Below, piece after piece: positions 1-7,357 of a DNA stretch of 13,484 nucleotides. A program made the translations under genes and the position numbers. The DNA comes from Actinomycetota bacterium. GTDB lineage: Bacteria; Actinomycetota; Acidimicrobiia; Acidimicrobiales; JAFATL01. The notes below the pieces were generated by a model, which made no database searches, had not been told where the DNA came from, and saw only the letters and a list, made by a program, of their open reading frames with translations. Numbering within the stretch: the first letter of the stretch is position 1; every line of letters starts with the position of its first letter. The stretch is from the NCBI GenBank assembly GCA_019243975.1, contig JAFATL010000769.1:1-13484 (forward strand), given 5' to 3'.

Positions 1-14
1 ATCGTGTTGGCCGA

Positions 15-2423
15 TTAAGGGTTCGCGGGGGCGCGCAGAACGAGGATGGCGATGTCGTCGAGGACCTGGCCGCCGGCGTACTCGGTGACGGCCGACTCCA
101 GCGCGGTGGCGATGGCCTCGGCCCCGGCGGTGGCGTTGGCGGCCAGGATGGCGTCGACCCGGCCCGCGTCCTCGAAGAACCCGCGCACACCGTCTGCGTC
201 GTCGTCGGCTCCCGGAGGCGAGGGGGCACGCGCTTCCAACACGCCGTCGGTGAACATGACCATGGCGTCGCCGGCGCGTAGGCGCACGTGTTCGACGGCC
301 AGCTCGCCCAGTCCGAATACACCGAGCATGCCGGTGGTGGTCGACACGATCTCGACGGTGCCGTCGCCCCGCACGACGCGCGGCTCGGGGTGGCCGGCAC
401 TGAGCAGGTCGACCTGCACCTCGCCGTTGCCGATCAGCGTCAGCTCGCCGTAGACCGCGGTGCAGAACCGCTCGGGATCGGTGGTCTCGCTCATCGCCTC
501 GTTGATGGCGCGCACGACCTCGCGGGGACCGGTGAGATGGCGCGCTTCGGCGCGCGCCGTGTGGCGGACGAGCGCGGTGGTGGCGGTGGCGTCGGCGCCC
601 CGGCCGCACACGTCGCCCACCATGAACGCCCACCGCCCGTCGGGCAGGCCGAACACGTCGTAGAAGTCGCCACCCAGCTCGATGTCCTCCACCGCGGGGC
701 GGTAGCACGCGGCCAACTCGAGGCCGGAGACGTCGGGCAACGCGGGGGGCGACAGACCCTTCCGCAACGTCTCGGCCACGTCCTCCAGCCGTTCGCGCGC
801 GTCGCGTTCGGCCACGAACAGCTGGCACCGGCGGATCGCCTGCGCGCACTGGTCGCCGACGGCGGCGAAGAAGCGGCGCTCGTTGTCGGTGAACTGCCGC
901 TCCTCCTGGAAGCCGAGCACGATGCCTCCGAGCGGGCGCCCCTCGGCCACCAGCGGAATGGCGGCCCAGGCGCGGCTGTCGGCCTCCAGCCCGCGGATCT
1001 GCTCGTAGCGCGCGTCGCGGTCTTCCCATGAGTTGATCTCGACCAGCTGGTGGGTGCGGACGGCCTCCGGCAGCGGGAGGTTCGCGTCGAGGGGCATGGA
1101 GTGGTACTGCTCGGCCAGCCCGTGCTCGAGCGTGTGCTGGCGCAACAGCCGCAGGGAGGCGCCGTCGTCGTCGAGCACCCAGATGGCGCGCAGGCCGGCA
1201 CCCAGCTCGGGAATCGCTTCGGTGAGCACCACCTCGGCTACGTCCTCGGGCGTCACGGCCAACGCCAGCGCGTTGGCGAGGCCCTGCAGGCGCGCCAGCC
1301 GGTCGACGGCCCGCTCGGCCTCGCGGCGGGCGCGCCGCTCGGCGTCGAACAGACGAGAGCGCTCGACGGCCGCCGCCGCCCGTCGGGCCAGCTCGGTGCC
1401 GAGGGCCACGTCGGCGTCGTCGACGATGCGTCCGGGCGCGTTGACGAGGGCGAGCACACCGATGACGCGATCGTTGACCTGCAGCGGCAGCGTCATGCCG
1501 GAGCCGAAGCCCAGCTCGTTCATCAGCGCGAGGTGCTCCTTGTCGCGCGCGTACTGCTCGAGCATGTCGGCGGGGATGTCGGGATACACCTCGGGCTGGC
1601 CGGTGCGCAGCACGGCGCCGATGCCGACGGGGTCGGCGGCGGTGGGCGCGTACTTGCGGAACAGCTCGCGGCCTTGTTGGAGGTGCGCGGGATCGCGGTG
1701 GGCGATGACGAGGTCGGCCGGCTCGCCGCTTTCGCCGGCGAGGATCACCGCGCACCAGTCGGCCACGCGCGGCACGGCGAGCGATGCGACCTTGGTGAGC
1801 GTCGCCCGCCAGTCGAGCGAGGACCCGAGGGCGGCGGACGCCTCGGCCAGGAATCGCAGGCGCTCCTGGGCCCGTCCCGCCGCCGCTTGCGCGTCGGCCC
1901 GTTGCAGGGCGGCCGCGCACTGGCTGGCGATGAACGCCAGCGCCGACGCGTCGTCGACGTCGAACTCGCGCGCCGACGCGAAGCCCATGATGAGCGCGCC
2001 CAGCACCGGGCTGGAGTCGTCGACCGCGATGGGCACGCTGGCGGTGGCCTCGTCGTCGACGACGGGGGTGTCGCGGAACACGGGGTAGCGGGTGTCGCGG
2101 TCGTCAGGCGAGGTGAGGAACACCTGGCGCCGCGTGCGCACGGCGTCGCTGGCGGGGAGCGGCGCGTCCAAGGGGAACAGGCCCCACGCGTCCTGCACCT
2201 CGTTCGAGTACCCGGCCTGGGCGACGATCTCGAGCTGCTTGCCGGTGGCGTCGAGCAGGCACAGCGACCCGGTGTCGGCGCCCAACACGGCGAGACCTTC
2301 GCCCAGCACGATCGAGACCATCTCGTCGCGCGTGCGCGCCTGCGCGAGGTGGGCGGCCAGCTGGCGCAGCTCGGGGCCGACGCGCGCCGAGCCGGCAATG
2401 GAGACCGGGTCCCCCGATGCCAC
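15..2423 (-). CDS. Triple-GAF sensor SpoIIE/PP2C-type serine phosphatase (RsbU-like)
   Basis: Predicted cytoplasmic protein phosphatase of about 802 aa. Family knowledge says such enzymes dephosphorylate phosphoserine on anti-anti-sigma (STAS) proteins and so release alternative sigma factors under partner switching. Three GAF-like domains lie at roughly residues 20-178, 190-358 and 375-538, with a short charged, probably helical linker before the phosphatase domain (about 550-800). The metal-site motifs of PP2C/SpoIIE are all visible: GGDFYD (584-589), GDVCGRG (603-609), SAGHPEP (675-681), FTDGVLEAR (724-732) and DDIAILVL (789-796). Catalytic activity is therefore likely. No membrane segment or signal peptide is seen, so the signal is probably intracellular or diffusible. 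I chose the GTG at 2423 because GGGGAGG sits 5 nt upstream; the GTG at 2429 (804 aa) would overlap that Shine-Dalgarno sequence. No kinase (RsbW-like) or STAS gene is in the window, so the partner is unknown. Confidence 0.93.
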   Translation of the reverse strand: MASGDPVSIAGSARVGPELRQLAAHLAQARTRDEMVSIVLGEGLAVLGADTGSLCLLDATGKQLEIVAQAGYSNEVQDAWGLFPLDAPLPASDAVRTRRQVFLTSPDDRDTRYPVFRDTPVVDDEATASVPIAVDDSSPVLGALIMGFASAREFDVDDASALAFIASQCAAALQRADAQAAAGRAQERLRFLAEASAALGSSLDWRATLTKVASLAVPRVADWCAVILAGESGEPADLVIAHRDPAHLQQGRELFRKYAPTAADPVGIGAVLRTGQPEVYPDIPADMLEQYARDKEHLALMNELGFGSGMTLPLQVNDRVIGVLALVNAPGRIVDDADVALGTELARRAAAAVERSRLFDAERRARREAERAVDRLARLQGLANALALAVTPEDVAEVVLTEAIPELGAGLRAIWVLDDDGASLRLLRQHTLEHGLAEQYHSMPLDANLPLPEAVRTHQLVEINSWEDRDARYEQIRGLEADSRAWAAIPLVAEGRPLGGIVLGFQEERQFTDNERRFFAAVGDQCAQAIRRCQLFVAERDARERLEDVAETLRKGLSPPALPDVSGLELAACYRPAVEDIELGGDFYDVFGLPDGRWAFMVGDVCGRGADATATTALVRHTARAEARHLTGPREVVRAINEAMSETTDPERFCTAVYGELTLIGNGEVQVDLLSAGHPEPRVVRGDGTVEIVSTTTGMLGVFGLGELAVEHVRLRAGDAMVMFTDGVLEARAPSPPGADDDADGVRGFFEDAGRVDAILAANATAGAEAIATALESAVTEYAGGQVLDDIAILVLRAPANP

Positions 2424-2428
2424 TTCCA

Positions 2429-2435
2429 CCTCCCC
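2429..2435 (-). promoter_or_regulatory. Ribosome binding site deciding the phosphatase start
   Basis: On the minus strand GGGGAGG ends 5 nt before the GTG at 2423. It overlaps the alternative GTG at 2429, so 2423 is the better-supported initiation codon. Confidence 0.6.
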
Positions 2436-2484
2436 AACCCACCGGATGTGCGCCGGAGTACTTCGGCTGCTCCGAGGTCCGGCT

Positions 2485-2494
2485 GGATTCGAAT
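2485..2494. repeat. GGATTCGAAT, copy 1
   Basis: This 10-bp word with an ATTCGAAT palindromic core lies in the divergent spacer. An identical copy lies at 2587-2596, 102 bp away, inside the start of the DUF1800 gene. It could be a regulator-binding pair or chance. Confidence 0.25.
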
Positions 2495-2554
2495 GTTAGG
2501 TGCTGTCAGGCTTCACGGTTTCAAGCACAGGGAAACGTCCCAACGGCGACGAAT

Positions 2555-2560
2555 AGGTGA
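2555..2560 (+). promoter_or_regulatory. Ribosome binding site of the DUF1800 gene
   Basis: AGGTGA, a good match to the anti-Shine-Dalgarno complement, lies 3 nt before the GTG at 2564. The spacing is short but supports this GTG over an internal start. Confidence 0.5.
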
Positions 2561-2563
2561 TCC

Positions 2564-3916
2564 GTGACCACAAGGGTCGCACCCAGGGATTCGAATCAAG
2601 AACGGCGCCGCGTCGCCAGACTGTTCACACGCGCCGCTTTCGGTGCTTCGGTGTCCGAAATAGACCAATGGACCGCTAAGGGGTATGCGGCGGCGGTCGA
2701 GCACCTCCTCGGGTTCGCGCCGGCATCCCAACCGCAGGTGGACCAGGCCGCTGTCATGGCATCGGCCATGCCACTCGACGCGTTCCCTCCGGATATCGCG
2801 GGAGCCACGCTGGGAACCGCGCAGCTGTGGTGGCTCGAGCGCATGGCCACGACGTCGAACCCGCTCGAGGAAAAACTGACGCTGCACTGGCACAACCACT
2901 TCGCGACAGCGTTCAGCAAAGTGGGCCAGGTGTCCCTCATGCTTCGTCAGAACGGCCTTCTCCGCTCGATGGCGGGCGGCAACTTCCGCGAGCTTTGCAA
3001 CGCCATCACGGCCGACCCGGCAATGCTGATCTGGCTCGACGGCAATACGAACCACGCCGGTTCGCCCAACGAGAACTTCGGTCGGGAGTTCCTCGAGCTG
3101 TTCACGCTCGGTCGGAACCGATACACGCAGCAGGACGTGCGGGCAGCTGCCAGGTCGTTCACGGGTTACACCGTCGACCAGTTCGGCAACGTACGTTTTG
3201 ACGCTCGACGCTACGACGCCAGTCCGAAAACGCTGCTCGGGGCCACCGGCCGGTGGGCGGCCGCCGACGTGACGAACATCGTGCTCGACCATCACCCGCA
3301 GGGTCCGGTTGCGGCCGACTACATCGCCACCCGCACAGCGGCCTTCTTTCATCAGCCCGAGCCGGAGAAGCACCTGGTAGCAGCGATGGCCGCGGCCTTT
3401 CGAGGGAGCGGGTACGAGATCAAGCCGATGCTGCGTGCACTGTTCATCCAGCCGGAGTTTCTCGACGGTCCCACCCTCACGATCAAGTCGCCGGCCGAAC
3501 TCGTGGCTGGCACCTTCAAGGCGCTGGCCGTCGACGCCACTGATCCCAACTGGCCGCCTGCGCTGGCATCGATGGGGCAACAGTTGTTCAACCCGCCGAG
3601 CGTCGCCGGCTGGCGGGGAGGCGCGGCGTGGGCAAACACCGCGACCTCGCTCGCTCGATACAACTTCGCCTCGAAGGTCGCTGACGAAGTCGAGCTGAAC
3701 CAAGTGAGCGATGTCCTTGACTCCGTTGACGGCGACCCCCATCGCACGGCGATGCCCTGGATGAACAAGCTCGGCCTACTCGACTTGCGTCCACGGACGC
3801 GGCAGGCGATAGACGACTACACCAAGGCAGGCGCCGCCGCCGGCGCAAGCGACTACGACCTCGCCCGTGGGGTGCTCACCCTCCTTCTGGCCTCACCCGA
3901 CTACAACCTCCGTTAG
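2564..3916 (+). CDS. DUF1800 domain protein
   Basis: A 450-aa protein recognisable over its full length as DUF1800 (PF08811), a family of unknown biochemical function. The characteristic blocks appear in order: LFTRAAFG at 20-27, EEKLTLHWHNHF at 102-113, DPAMLIWLDGN at 151-161, PNENFGREFLELFTLG at 168-183, ARSFTGY near 196-202 and QQLFNPPSVAGW at 339-350. The length fits a complete family member. The N-terminus is hydrophilic and arginine-rich, with no Sec or Tat signal and no membrane helix. The GTG start is supported by AGGTGA 3 nt upstream. The gene ends 4 nt before the DUF1501 gene, a partnership seen in many bacteria, so the two are almost certainly co-transcribed and probably translationally coupled. 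The role is unknown; export with the Tat-dependent DUF1501 partner is only a hypothesis. Confidence 0.93.
   Translation: MTTRVAPRDSNQERRRVARLFTRAAFGASVSEIDQWTAKGYAAAVEHLLGFAPASQPQVDQAAVMASAMPLDAFPPDIAGATLGTAQLWWLERMATTSNPLEEKLTLHWHNHFATAFSKVGQVSLMLRQNGLLRSMAGGNFRELCNAITADPAMLIWLDGNTNHAGSPNENFGREFLELFTLGRNRYTQQDVRAAARSFTGYTVDQFGNVRFDARRYDASPKTLLGATGRWAAADVTNIVLDHHPQGPVAADYIATRTAAFFHQPEPEKHLVAAMAAAFRGSGYEIKPMLRALFIQPEFLDGPTLTIKSPAELVAGTFKALAVDATDPNWPPALASMGQQLFNPPSVAGWRGGAAWANTATSLARYNFASKVADEVELNQVSDVLDSVDGDPHRTAMPWMNKLGLLDLRPRTRQAIDDYTKAGAAAGASDYDLARGVLTLLLASPDYNLR
2587..2596. repeat. GGATTCGAAT, copy 2
   Basis: This is the second identical copy of the 10-bp word found at 2485-2494. It lies within codons 8-11 of the DUF1800 gene, just downstream of its start. 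Confidence 0.25.
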
Positions 3917-3920
3917 AGCC

Positions 3921-5171
3921 ATGCACCTGACCCGACGCAAATTCCTGCAGCTGAGCGGAGGCGCAGCCCTGGCATGGGGCGCCGTGCCCCTCTGGCTGCG
4001 GCCGGGCATCGCAGCCGTCGAGGCGGCCGCGACGGACAGCCGGCCGGGTCGCAAACTCCTGTTGGTGCTCCTCGCGGGTGGCAATGACGGACTGAACACC
4101 GTGATCCCGTTCGGTTCCCCCGACTACTACACAGCCCGGCCCACGATCGCGTACAAGCCCGATCGCGTCTTGCACCTCGCCGGCAATCCCGCGGTCGGGC
4201 TGCACCCGAATCTCGTCAACACGGCAGGCCTGTTCCAGCGTGGCCAGGTCGCGATCATCCAGGGCGTGGGATATGACCGCCCCGAGTTGTCACACAGCAG
4301 CTCGATGGATGTGTGGCACACCGGCAGCCCCACCCATGCCATGGCCACCGGGTGGCTAGGTCGGTGGCTCGACCAAACACCCGACAAGGGGAGCGTCCTT
4401 CGCGCCGTGGCCATCGGCACGTCGCTGCCGCCCGCACTCGTCGGGGAGCGCGATAGCGGCGTGGCCGTGCCGTCCCTTGGCGGCTTCACCTTCGCCGACG
4501 GTGCCGACACGGACCCGAAGTCGGAGGCGCGGCGACGCCACGACCAATACCTCGCAACGATGAGTGCACTCGATGGAGGTCCGGCCGCAGCGGCGTTCGC
4601 GGCAGCGGCGCAGCGCACCGTTGCCGCAGTCCGCAGCGTGAACGGCCTCGGGTCAGGCACGCAATCGCCGGCAACCCTCGCCGACCAGGTCGACCTGGCG
4701 ATGACGCTGCTCGGCTCCAACCTAGGCGTGCATGTCGCCATGGTGACGCTCGGAAGCTTCGACGATCACTCGGCCGAGGAGCGCAGCCACCCTGCGCTGC
4801 TCAAACAGTTCGACGACGCTGTCGGTCGGTTCCGCGACCGGCTGGCAAAGACGTCCGACGCCGAGGACTACCTACTCCTTACATTCTCCGAGTTTGGGCG
4901 GCGAGTTGCCGAATCGGGCAGTGGCGGCACCGACCACGGCTCGGCGGCTCCGATGTTCGCCATTGGCCCGCGGGTAGCGGGCGGGCTGCACGGGCAACAG
5001 CCGTCCTTGAACCCGGCTCGTCTCGACGCGGACGGAAACATGGTGCGAGCCGTGGAGCTGCGCGAGGTCTACGCGACGGTGCTCGACCGCTGGCTCGGCG
5101 GTGCCGACTCTCGAGATGTCCTCCGCTACTCCTCATCCAGCGGACTGCACCCCATCTCATTCCTGCGATAA
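3921..5171 (+). CDS. DUF1501 family protein with Tat signal peptide
   Basis: A 416-aa exported protein of the DUF1501 family (PF07394), related in fold to alkaline phosphatases and sulfatases but of unknown substrate. The ATG at 3921 gives a textbook twin-arginine signal: TRRKFLQLSGG at residues 4-14, then a hydrophobic stretch to about 32. This predicts folded export, possibly with bound metal. Family motifs follow: LAGGNDGLN at 51-59, SHSSSMDVWHTG at 124-135, GSFDDHS at 278-284 and FSEFGRRVAESGSGGTDHG at 322-340. Their Asp, His and Ser residues are the likely metal or active-site ligands. An in-frame start upstream at 3867 would overlap the DUF1800 gene and bury the Tat signal, so it is rejected. 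There is little Shine-Dalgarno sequence before 3921, and only 4 nt separate the genes, which suggests translational coupling. The next gene converges with a 6-nt gap. Confidence 0.93.
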   Translation: MHLTRRKFLQLSGGAALAWGAVPLWLRPGIAAVEAAATDSRPGRKLLLVLLAGGNDGLNTVIPFGSPDYYTARPTIAYKPDRVLHLAGNPAVGLHPNLVNTAGLFQRGQVAIIQGVGYDRPELSHSSSMDVWHTGSPTHAMATGWLGRWLDQTPDKGSVLRAVAIGTSLPPALVGERDSGVAVPSLGGFTFADGADTDPKSEARRRHDQYLATMSALDGGPAAAAFAAAAQRTVAAVRSVNGLGSGTQSPATLADQVDLAMTLLGSNLGVHVAMVTLGSFDDHSAEERSHPALLKQFDDAVGRFRDRLAKTSDAEDYLLLTFSEFGRRVAESGSGGTDHGSAAPMFAIGPRVAGGLHGQQPSLNPARLDADGNMVRAVELREVYATVLDRWLGGADSRDVLRYSSSSGLHPISFLR

Positions 5172-5177
5172 CGGGCG

Positions 5178-6254
5178 CTAGCTCAGCCGTCGATAGAGGG
5201 CGGCGGTAGCACGCACCGTCTCGGCCCAACTGAACCGTGCGGCTCGCTCCCGCCCGGCAACCACCGCCCGCTGCCGTGCCGCGGGATCGAACAAGCACCG
5301 CTGGATGGCATCGCACATTGCCTCGGCATCGTCTGGATGAACAAGAACGGCCGCGTCGCCACCGACCTCCGGCAGGGACCCCGCGTCAGCAGCAACGACG
5401 GGGCACCCGTGCGCCATGGCCTCGAGTACCGGTAGGCCAAATCCCTCGTAGCGGCTGGGGCACACATACACACCTGCGTGCGCGTAGAGGCCGGCCAACT
5501 CGGCATCCGTGGGCTGGCACCACTCCACCCGCTCAGCGATGCCGTGGCGTTTCACGAGATCGAGCTCGTCGTTCGTGGGCGGAGGACCGGCACACACCAG
5601 CACGGGCGCCGCCGTCATGCGCCCGATCGCCTCGACCACGATCGAAAAGTTCTTGTAGCCGTGTCGATAGCCCACGTGCAGGACGGTCGGTCGGTCGGCC
5701 AACCGCAGGCGCCTCAGGAGCCGGTCATCGGGAATCGCTGGTCGCACGCCCAAATGAATCACCGACACCTTGTCGGGCGACACCCCCAGATACTTCACGG
5801 CGTCGTCCGCTGTCACCTGGGAGATCGCCACAACCTCGTCCGCCCGCGAGGTCCAGTAGCGAGCGCGAGCGAGAAACGCCTCGCCTGCCGGGAAGTCGTG
5901 CGGAAAGTGGGCCTGGATCAGGTCATACACGGTCACGACGAGGGGCTTGCCTATTGCCTGGGCACTGGCGCTCCGCGGGAAGTACAAACGGTGAAGCACG
6001 CCGCGGCCGGCGCCCGCCCACGGCCACTCCGCAGCCATCGTCGCCAGGGTCCTTGCCCGGATCGGGACTGTCGGCGCGTACCAGCCCGTTGTTGACGGGA
6101 CATTGGCGAGCGGCTCGCACGCATGTGCCCCTGCGAACAATCGAGACGCGATGCCTTCGGCTCGCAGCCCTGTGTGCAACTCGATCGCGTACCGCAATAC
6201 CCCGCCGACAGTCGTCTGGCCCTCGAGCCCTGCCAGGGAGAGACGCACCTTCAC
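5178..6254 (-). CDS. GT4-type glycosyltransferase
   Basis: A 358-aa glycosyltransferase of the GT-B fold, family GT4 (Glycos_transf_1). It is expected to add a sugar from a nucleotide donor to a lipid-linked or polysaccharide acceptor at the cytoplasmic membrane face. Evidence includes the N-terminal GQTTVGGVLRY loop (12-22), the donor-domain entry VLHVGYRHGYKN (191-202) with a conserved-type basic residue K201, and RYEGFGLPVLEAMAHG (268-283). That last block carries the EX7E pair E270/E278, followed by PVVAADAGSLPEV. The GTG at 6254 begins MKVRLSLAGL, a typical beta-strand start. The reading frame stays open to 7406, but that extension is the complement of the epimerase gene and is not coding. 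GTG at 6248 is an alternative start. Donor and acceptor cannot be read from sequence. The gene is divergent from the epimerase and ends 6 nt from the converging DUF1501 gene. Confidence 0.9.
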   Translation of the reverse strand: MKVRLSLAGLEGQTTVGGVLRYAIELHTGLRAEGIASRLFAGAHACEPLANVPSTTGWYAPTVPIRARTLATMAAEWPWAGAGRGVLHRLYFPRSASAQAIGKPLVVTVYDLIQAHFPHDFPAGEAFLARARYWTSRADEVVAISQVTADDAVKYLGVSPDKVSVIHLGVRPAIPDDRLLRRLRLADRPTVLHVGYRHGYKNFSIVVEAIGRMTAAPVLVCAGPPPTNDELDLVKRHGIAERVEWCQPTDAELAGLYAHAGVYVCPSRYEGFGLPVLEAMAHGCPVVAADAGSLPEVGGDAAVLVHPDDAEAMCDAIQRCLFDPAARQRAVVAGRERAARFSWAETVRATAALYRRLS

Positions 6255-6368
6255 GACTGCCCAGTCTGCCGTATGGTTCGCCGTATCCAGACGTTGCCTA
6301 CGGCGAACAGAATGAGCGAGGCGCGGCGGTAAGCTCGTCGCTTCGGCTGGCGAAAGGGAACAAAGGTT
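6255..6368. promoter_or_regulatory. Divergent promoter region, glycosyltransferase / epimerase
   Basis: This 114-bp spacer drives two divergent genes of the polysaccharide locus. It contains a perfect inverted repeat (6276-6308, listed separately) and an extra direct copy of the half-site word GCCGTAT at 6268-6274. A possible -10 hexamer TAAGCT lies at 6330-6335 in the epimerase direction, without a good -35. GAAAGGGA at 6352-6359 is a plausible ribosome binding site for the ATG at 6369. I cannot place a minus-strand promoter with confidence. Confidence 0.45.
6276..6308. repeat. Perfect 10-bp inverted repeat, putative operator
   Basis: GTTCGCCGTA at 6276-6285 is matched exactly by its reverse complement TACGGCGAAC at 6299-6308, with a 13-bp spacer. 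The arms lie about 23 bp centre to centre, near two helical turns, which suits a dimeric regulator binding one DNA face. The site lies between two divergent start codons and 22 bp from the glycosyltransferase GTG, so it could act on both genes. A partial third half-site, GCCGTAT, lies at 6268-6274. A cruciform or RNA hairpin with a 13-nt loop is the alternative reading. Confidence 0.5.
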
Positions 6369-7328
6369 ATGAAACGGGCCCTCGTAGGAGGAGCCGGCGG
6401 GTTTGTCGCCGGGCATTTGGTGGAGCGCCTCAAGAGCGAGGGCTATTGGGTGCGCGGCGTCGATATCAAGGAGCCCGAGTTCCGGCCTTCGGCGGCCGAC
6501 GAGTTCGTCGTTGCCGATCTGCGCGACCGAGACGCGTGCGGCAACGTCCTCGAGGGTGGCTTCGACGAGGTGTACCAGCTCGCGGCGGACATGGGCGGTA
6601 TGGGGTTCATCCACTCCGCTGAGTGCGACATCATGCGCAACAACATGCTCATCAACCTGAACATGACCGACGCGGCGGCTGCTGCCAGCGTGCCTCGCTA
6701 CTTCTTCTCCTCGTCGGTATGCATCTACCGCGACATGGAGATCGGTGAGCCCGAGCTCGATGAGGCCGGTGCCTACCCGGCGATGCCCGACAACGAGTAC
6801 GGCTGGGAGAAGCTGTACTCCGAGCGGTTGGCCGAGGCGTACGGGCGCAAGACGGGCATGGAGGTCCGAATCGCCCGGTTCCAGAACTGCTTCGGGCCCT
6901 ATGGCACCTGGGAGGGCGGCCGCGAGAAGGCCCCAGCCGCCATCTGCCGCAAGGTGGCTATGGCCGAGGACGGCGGTGAAATCGAAGTGTGGGGTGATGG
7001 TTCTGCGGTGCGTTCGTATACGTACGTATCCGACATGGTCGACGGCATCTACCGCCTCACGCAGTCGGATCTCCACGGCCCCGCCAACATCGGCAATCCC
7101 GAGTACGTCACCGTCGATGAGCTTGTGCAGACGGTTTGCGACGTTGCCGGTAAGAAAGTCTCCATCAAGCACATCGATGGCCCCGTTGGCGTGCTCTCGC
7201 GCAACTTCAGCCACGCCAAGATCGAGTCGACGGGCTGGCGCGCCGAGGTCTCGTTCCGCGAGGGGATTGAGCGCACTTACCCCTGGATCGCCGAGCAGGT
7301 GGCCAGGAAGCTCTCCGCGGTCTCGTAG
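6369..7328 (+). CDS. NAD-dependent sugar epimerase, GDP-mannose 3,5-epimerase-like
   Basis: A 319-aa extended short-chain dehydrogenase/reductase acting on a nucleotide sugar in the cytoplasm. The Rossmann motif GGAGGFVAGHL (7-17) binds NAD, and YGWEK (144-148) supplies catalytic Tyr144 and Lys148. It resembles GDP-mannose 3,5-epimerases more than generic GalE: MGGMGF (75-80), SSSVCIY (114-120) with Cys118 where those enzymes carry the catalytic cysteine, and REKAPAAICRK (185-195) with Lys187 matching the second catalytic basic residue. The RNFSHAKIESTGW segment near 288-300 suits the substrate-binding C-terminal part. If correct, the product would be a GDP-L-galactose- or GDP-L-gulose-type sugar; another NDP-sugar epimerase or dehydratase activity is possible. 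The ATG at 6369 has GAAAGGGA 9 nt upstream. The length is shorter than plant GME (about 375 aa) but complete for the fold. It heads the plus-strand part of the locus. Confidence 0.88.
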   Translation: MKRALVGGAGGFVAGHLVERLKSEGYWVRGVDIKEPEFRPSAADEFVVADLRDRDACGNVLEGGFDEVYQLAADMGGMGFIHSAECDIMRNNMLINLNMTDAAAAASVPRYFFSSSVCIYRDMEIGEPELDEAGAYPAMPDNEYGWEKLYSERLAEAYGRKTGMEVRIARFQNCFGPYGTWEGGREKAPAAICRKVAMAEDGGEIEVWGDGSAVRSYTYVSDMVDGIYRLTQSDLHGPANIGNPEYVTVDELVQTVCDVAGKKVSIKHIDGPVGVLSRNFSHAKIESTGWRAEVSFREGIERTYPWIAEQVARKLSAVS

Positions 7329-7336
7329 CTCCTCTG

Positions 7337-7357
7337 GGCCGTCGCACCCGACGGGCC
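7337..7357 (+). terminator. GC-rich hairpin after the epimerase stop
   Basis: GGCCGTCG (7337-7344), loop CACC, then CGACGGGCC (7349-7357) form an 8-bp stem with one bulged G, starting 8 nt after the TAG. No U-run follows, only a pyrimidine-rich TCTCGTCTCC. It may be a weak or attenuating terminator of the type common in high-GC genomes, or an mRNA 3'-end stabiliser. Confidence 0.42.

Larger units (their letters stand above)
2430..2563. other. Divergent intergenic region, phosphatase / DUF1800
   Basis: This 134-bp spacer separates two divergently transcribed genes and must hold promoters for at least one of them. I could not identify a convincing -35/-10 pair on either strand. Visible structure is a 6-bp stem with one G-T wobble at 2461-2466/2472-2477 (loop CTGCT) and an 8-bp palindrome ATTCGAAT at 2487-2494. 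Neither can be assigned a function from sequence alone. Confidence 0.5.

Noticed and set aside
1050..2567. 505-codon open frame on the plus strand opposite the phosphatase
   Set aside because: High GC opens the complementary frames of real genes. Its product is repetitive Gly/Arg/Val-rich without recognisable motifs, while the minus strand encodes clear GAF and PP2C domains.
2485..2596. tRNA T-loop-like TTCGAAT words, considered as tRNA remnants or attachment sites
   Set aside because: The flanking bases cannot form a 5-bp T-stem at either copy, and no acceptor stem, integrase or phage gene is nearby.
2513..3742. 409-codon open frame on the minus strand opposite the DUF1800 gene
   Set aside because: It is a shadow of a full-length, motif-supported DUF1800 gene and would run through the divergent spacer. 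Its product has no recognisable domain.
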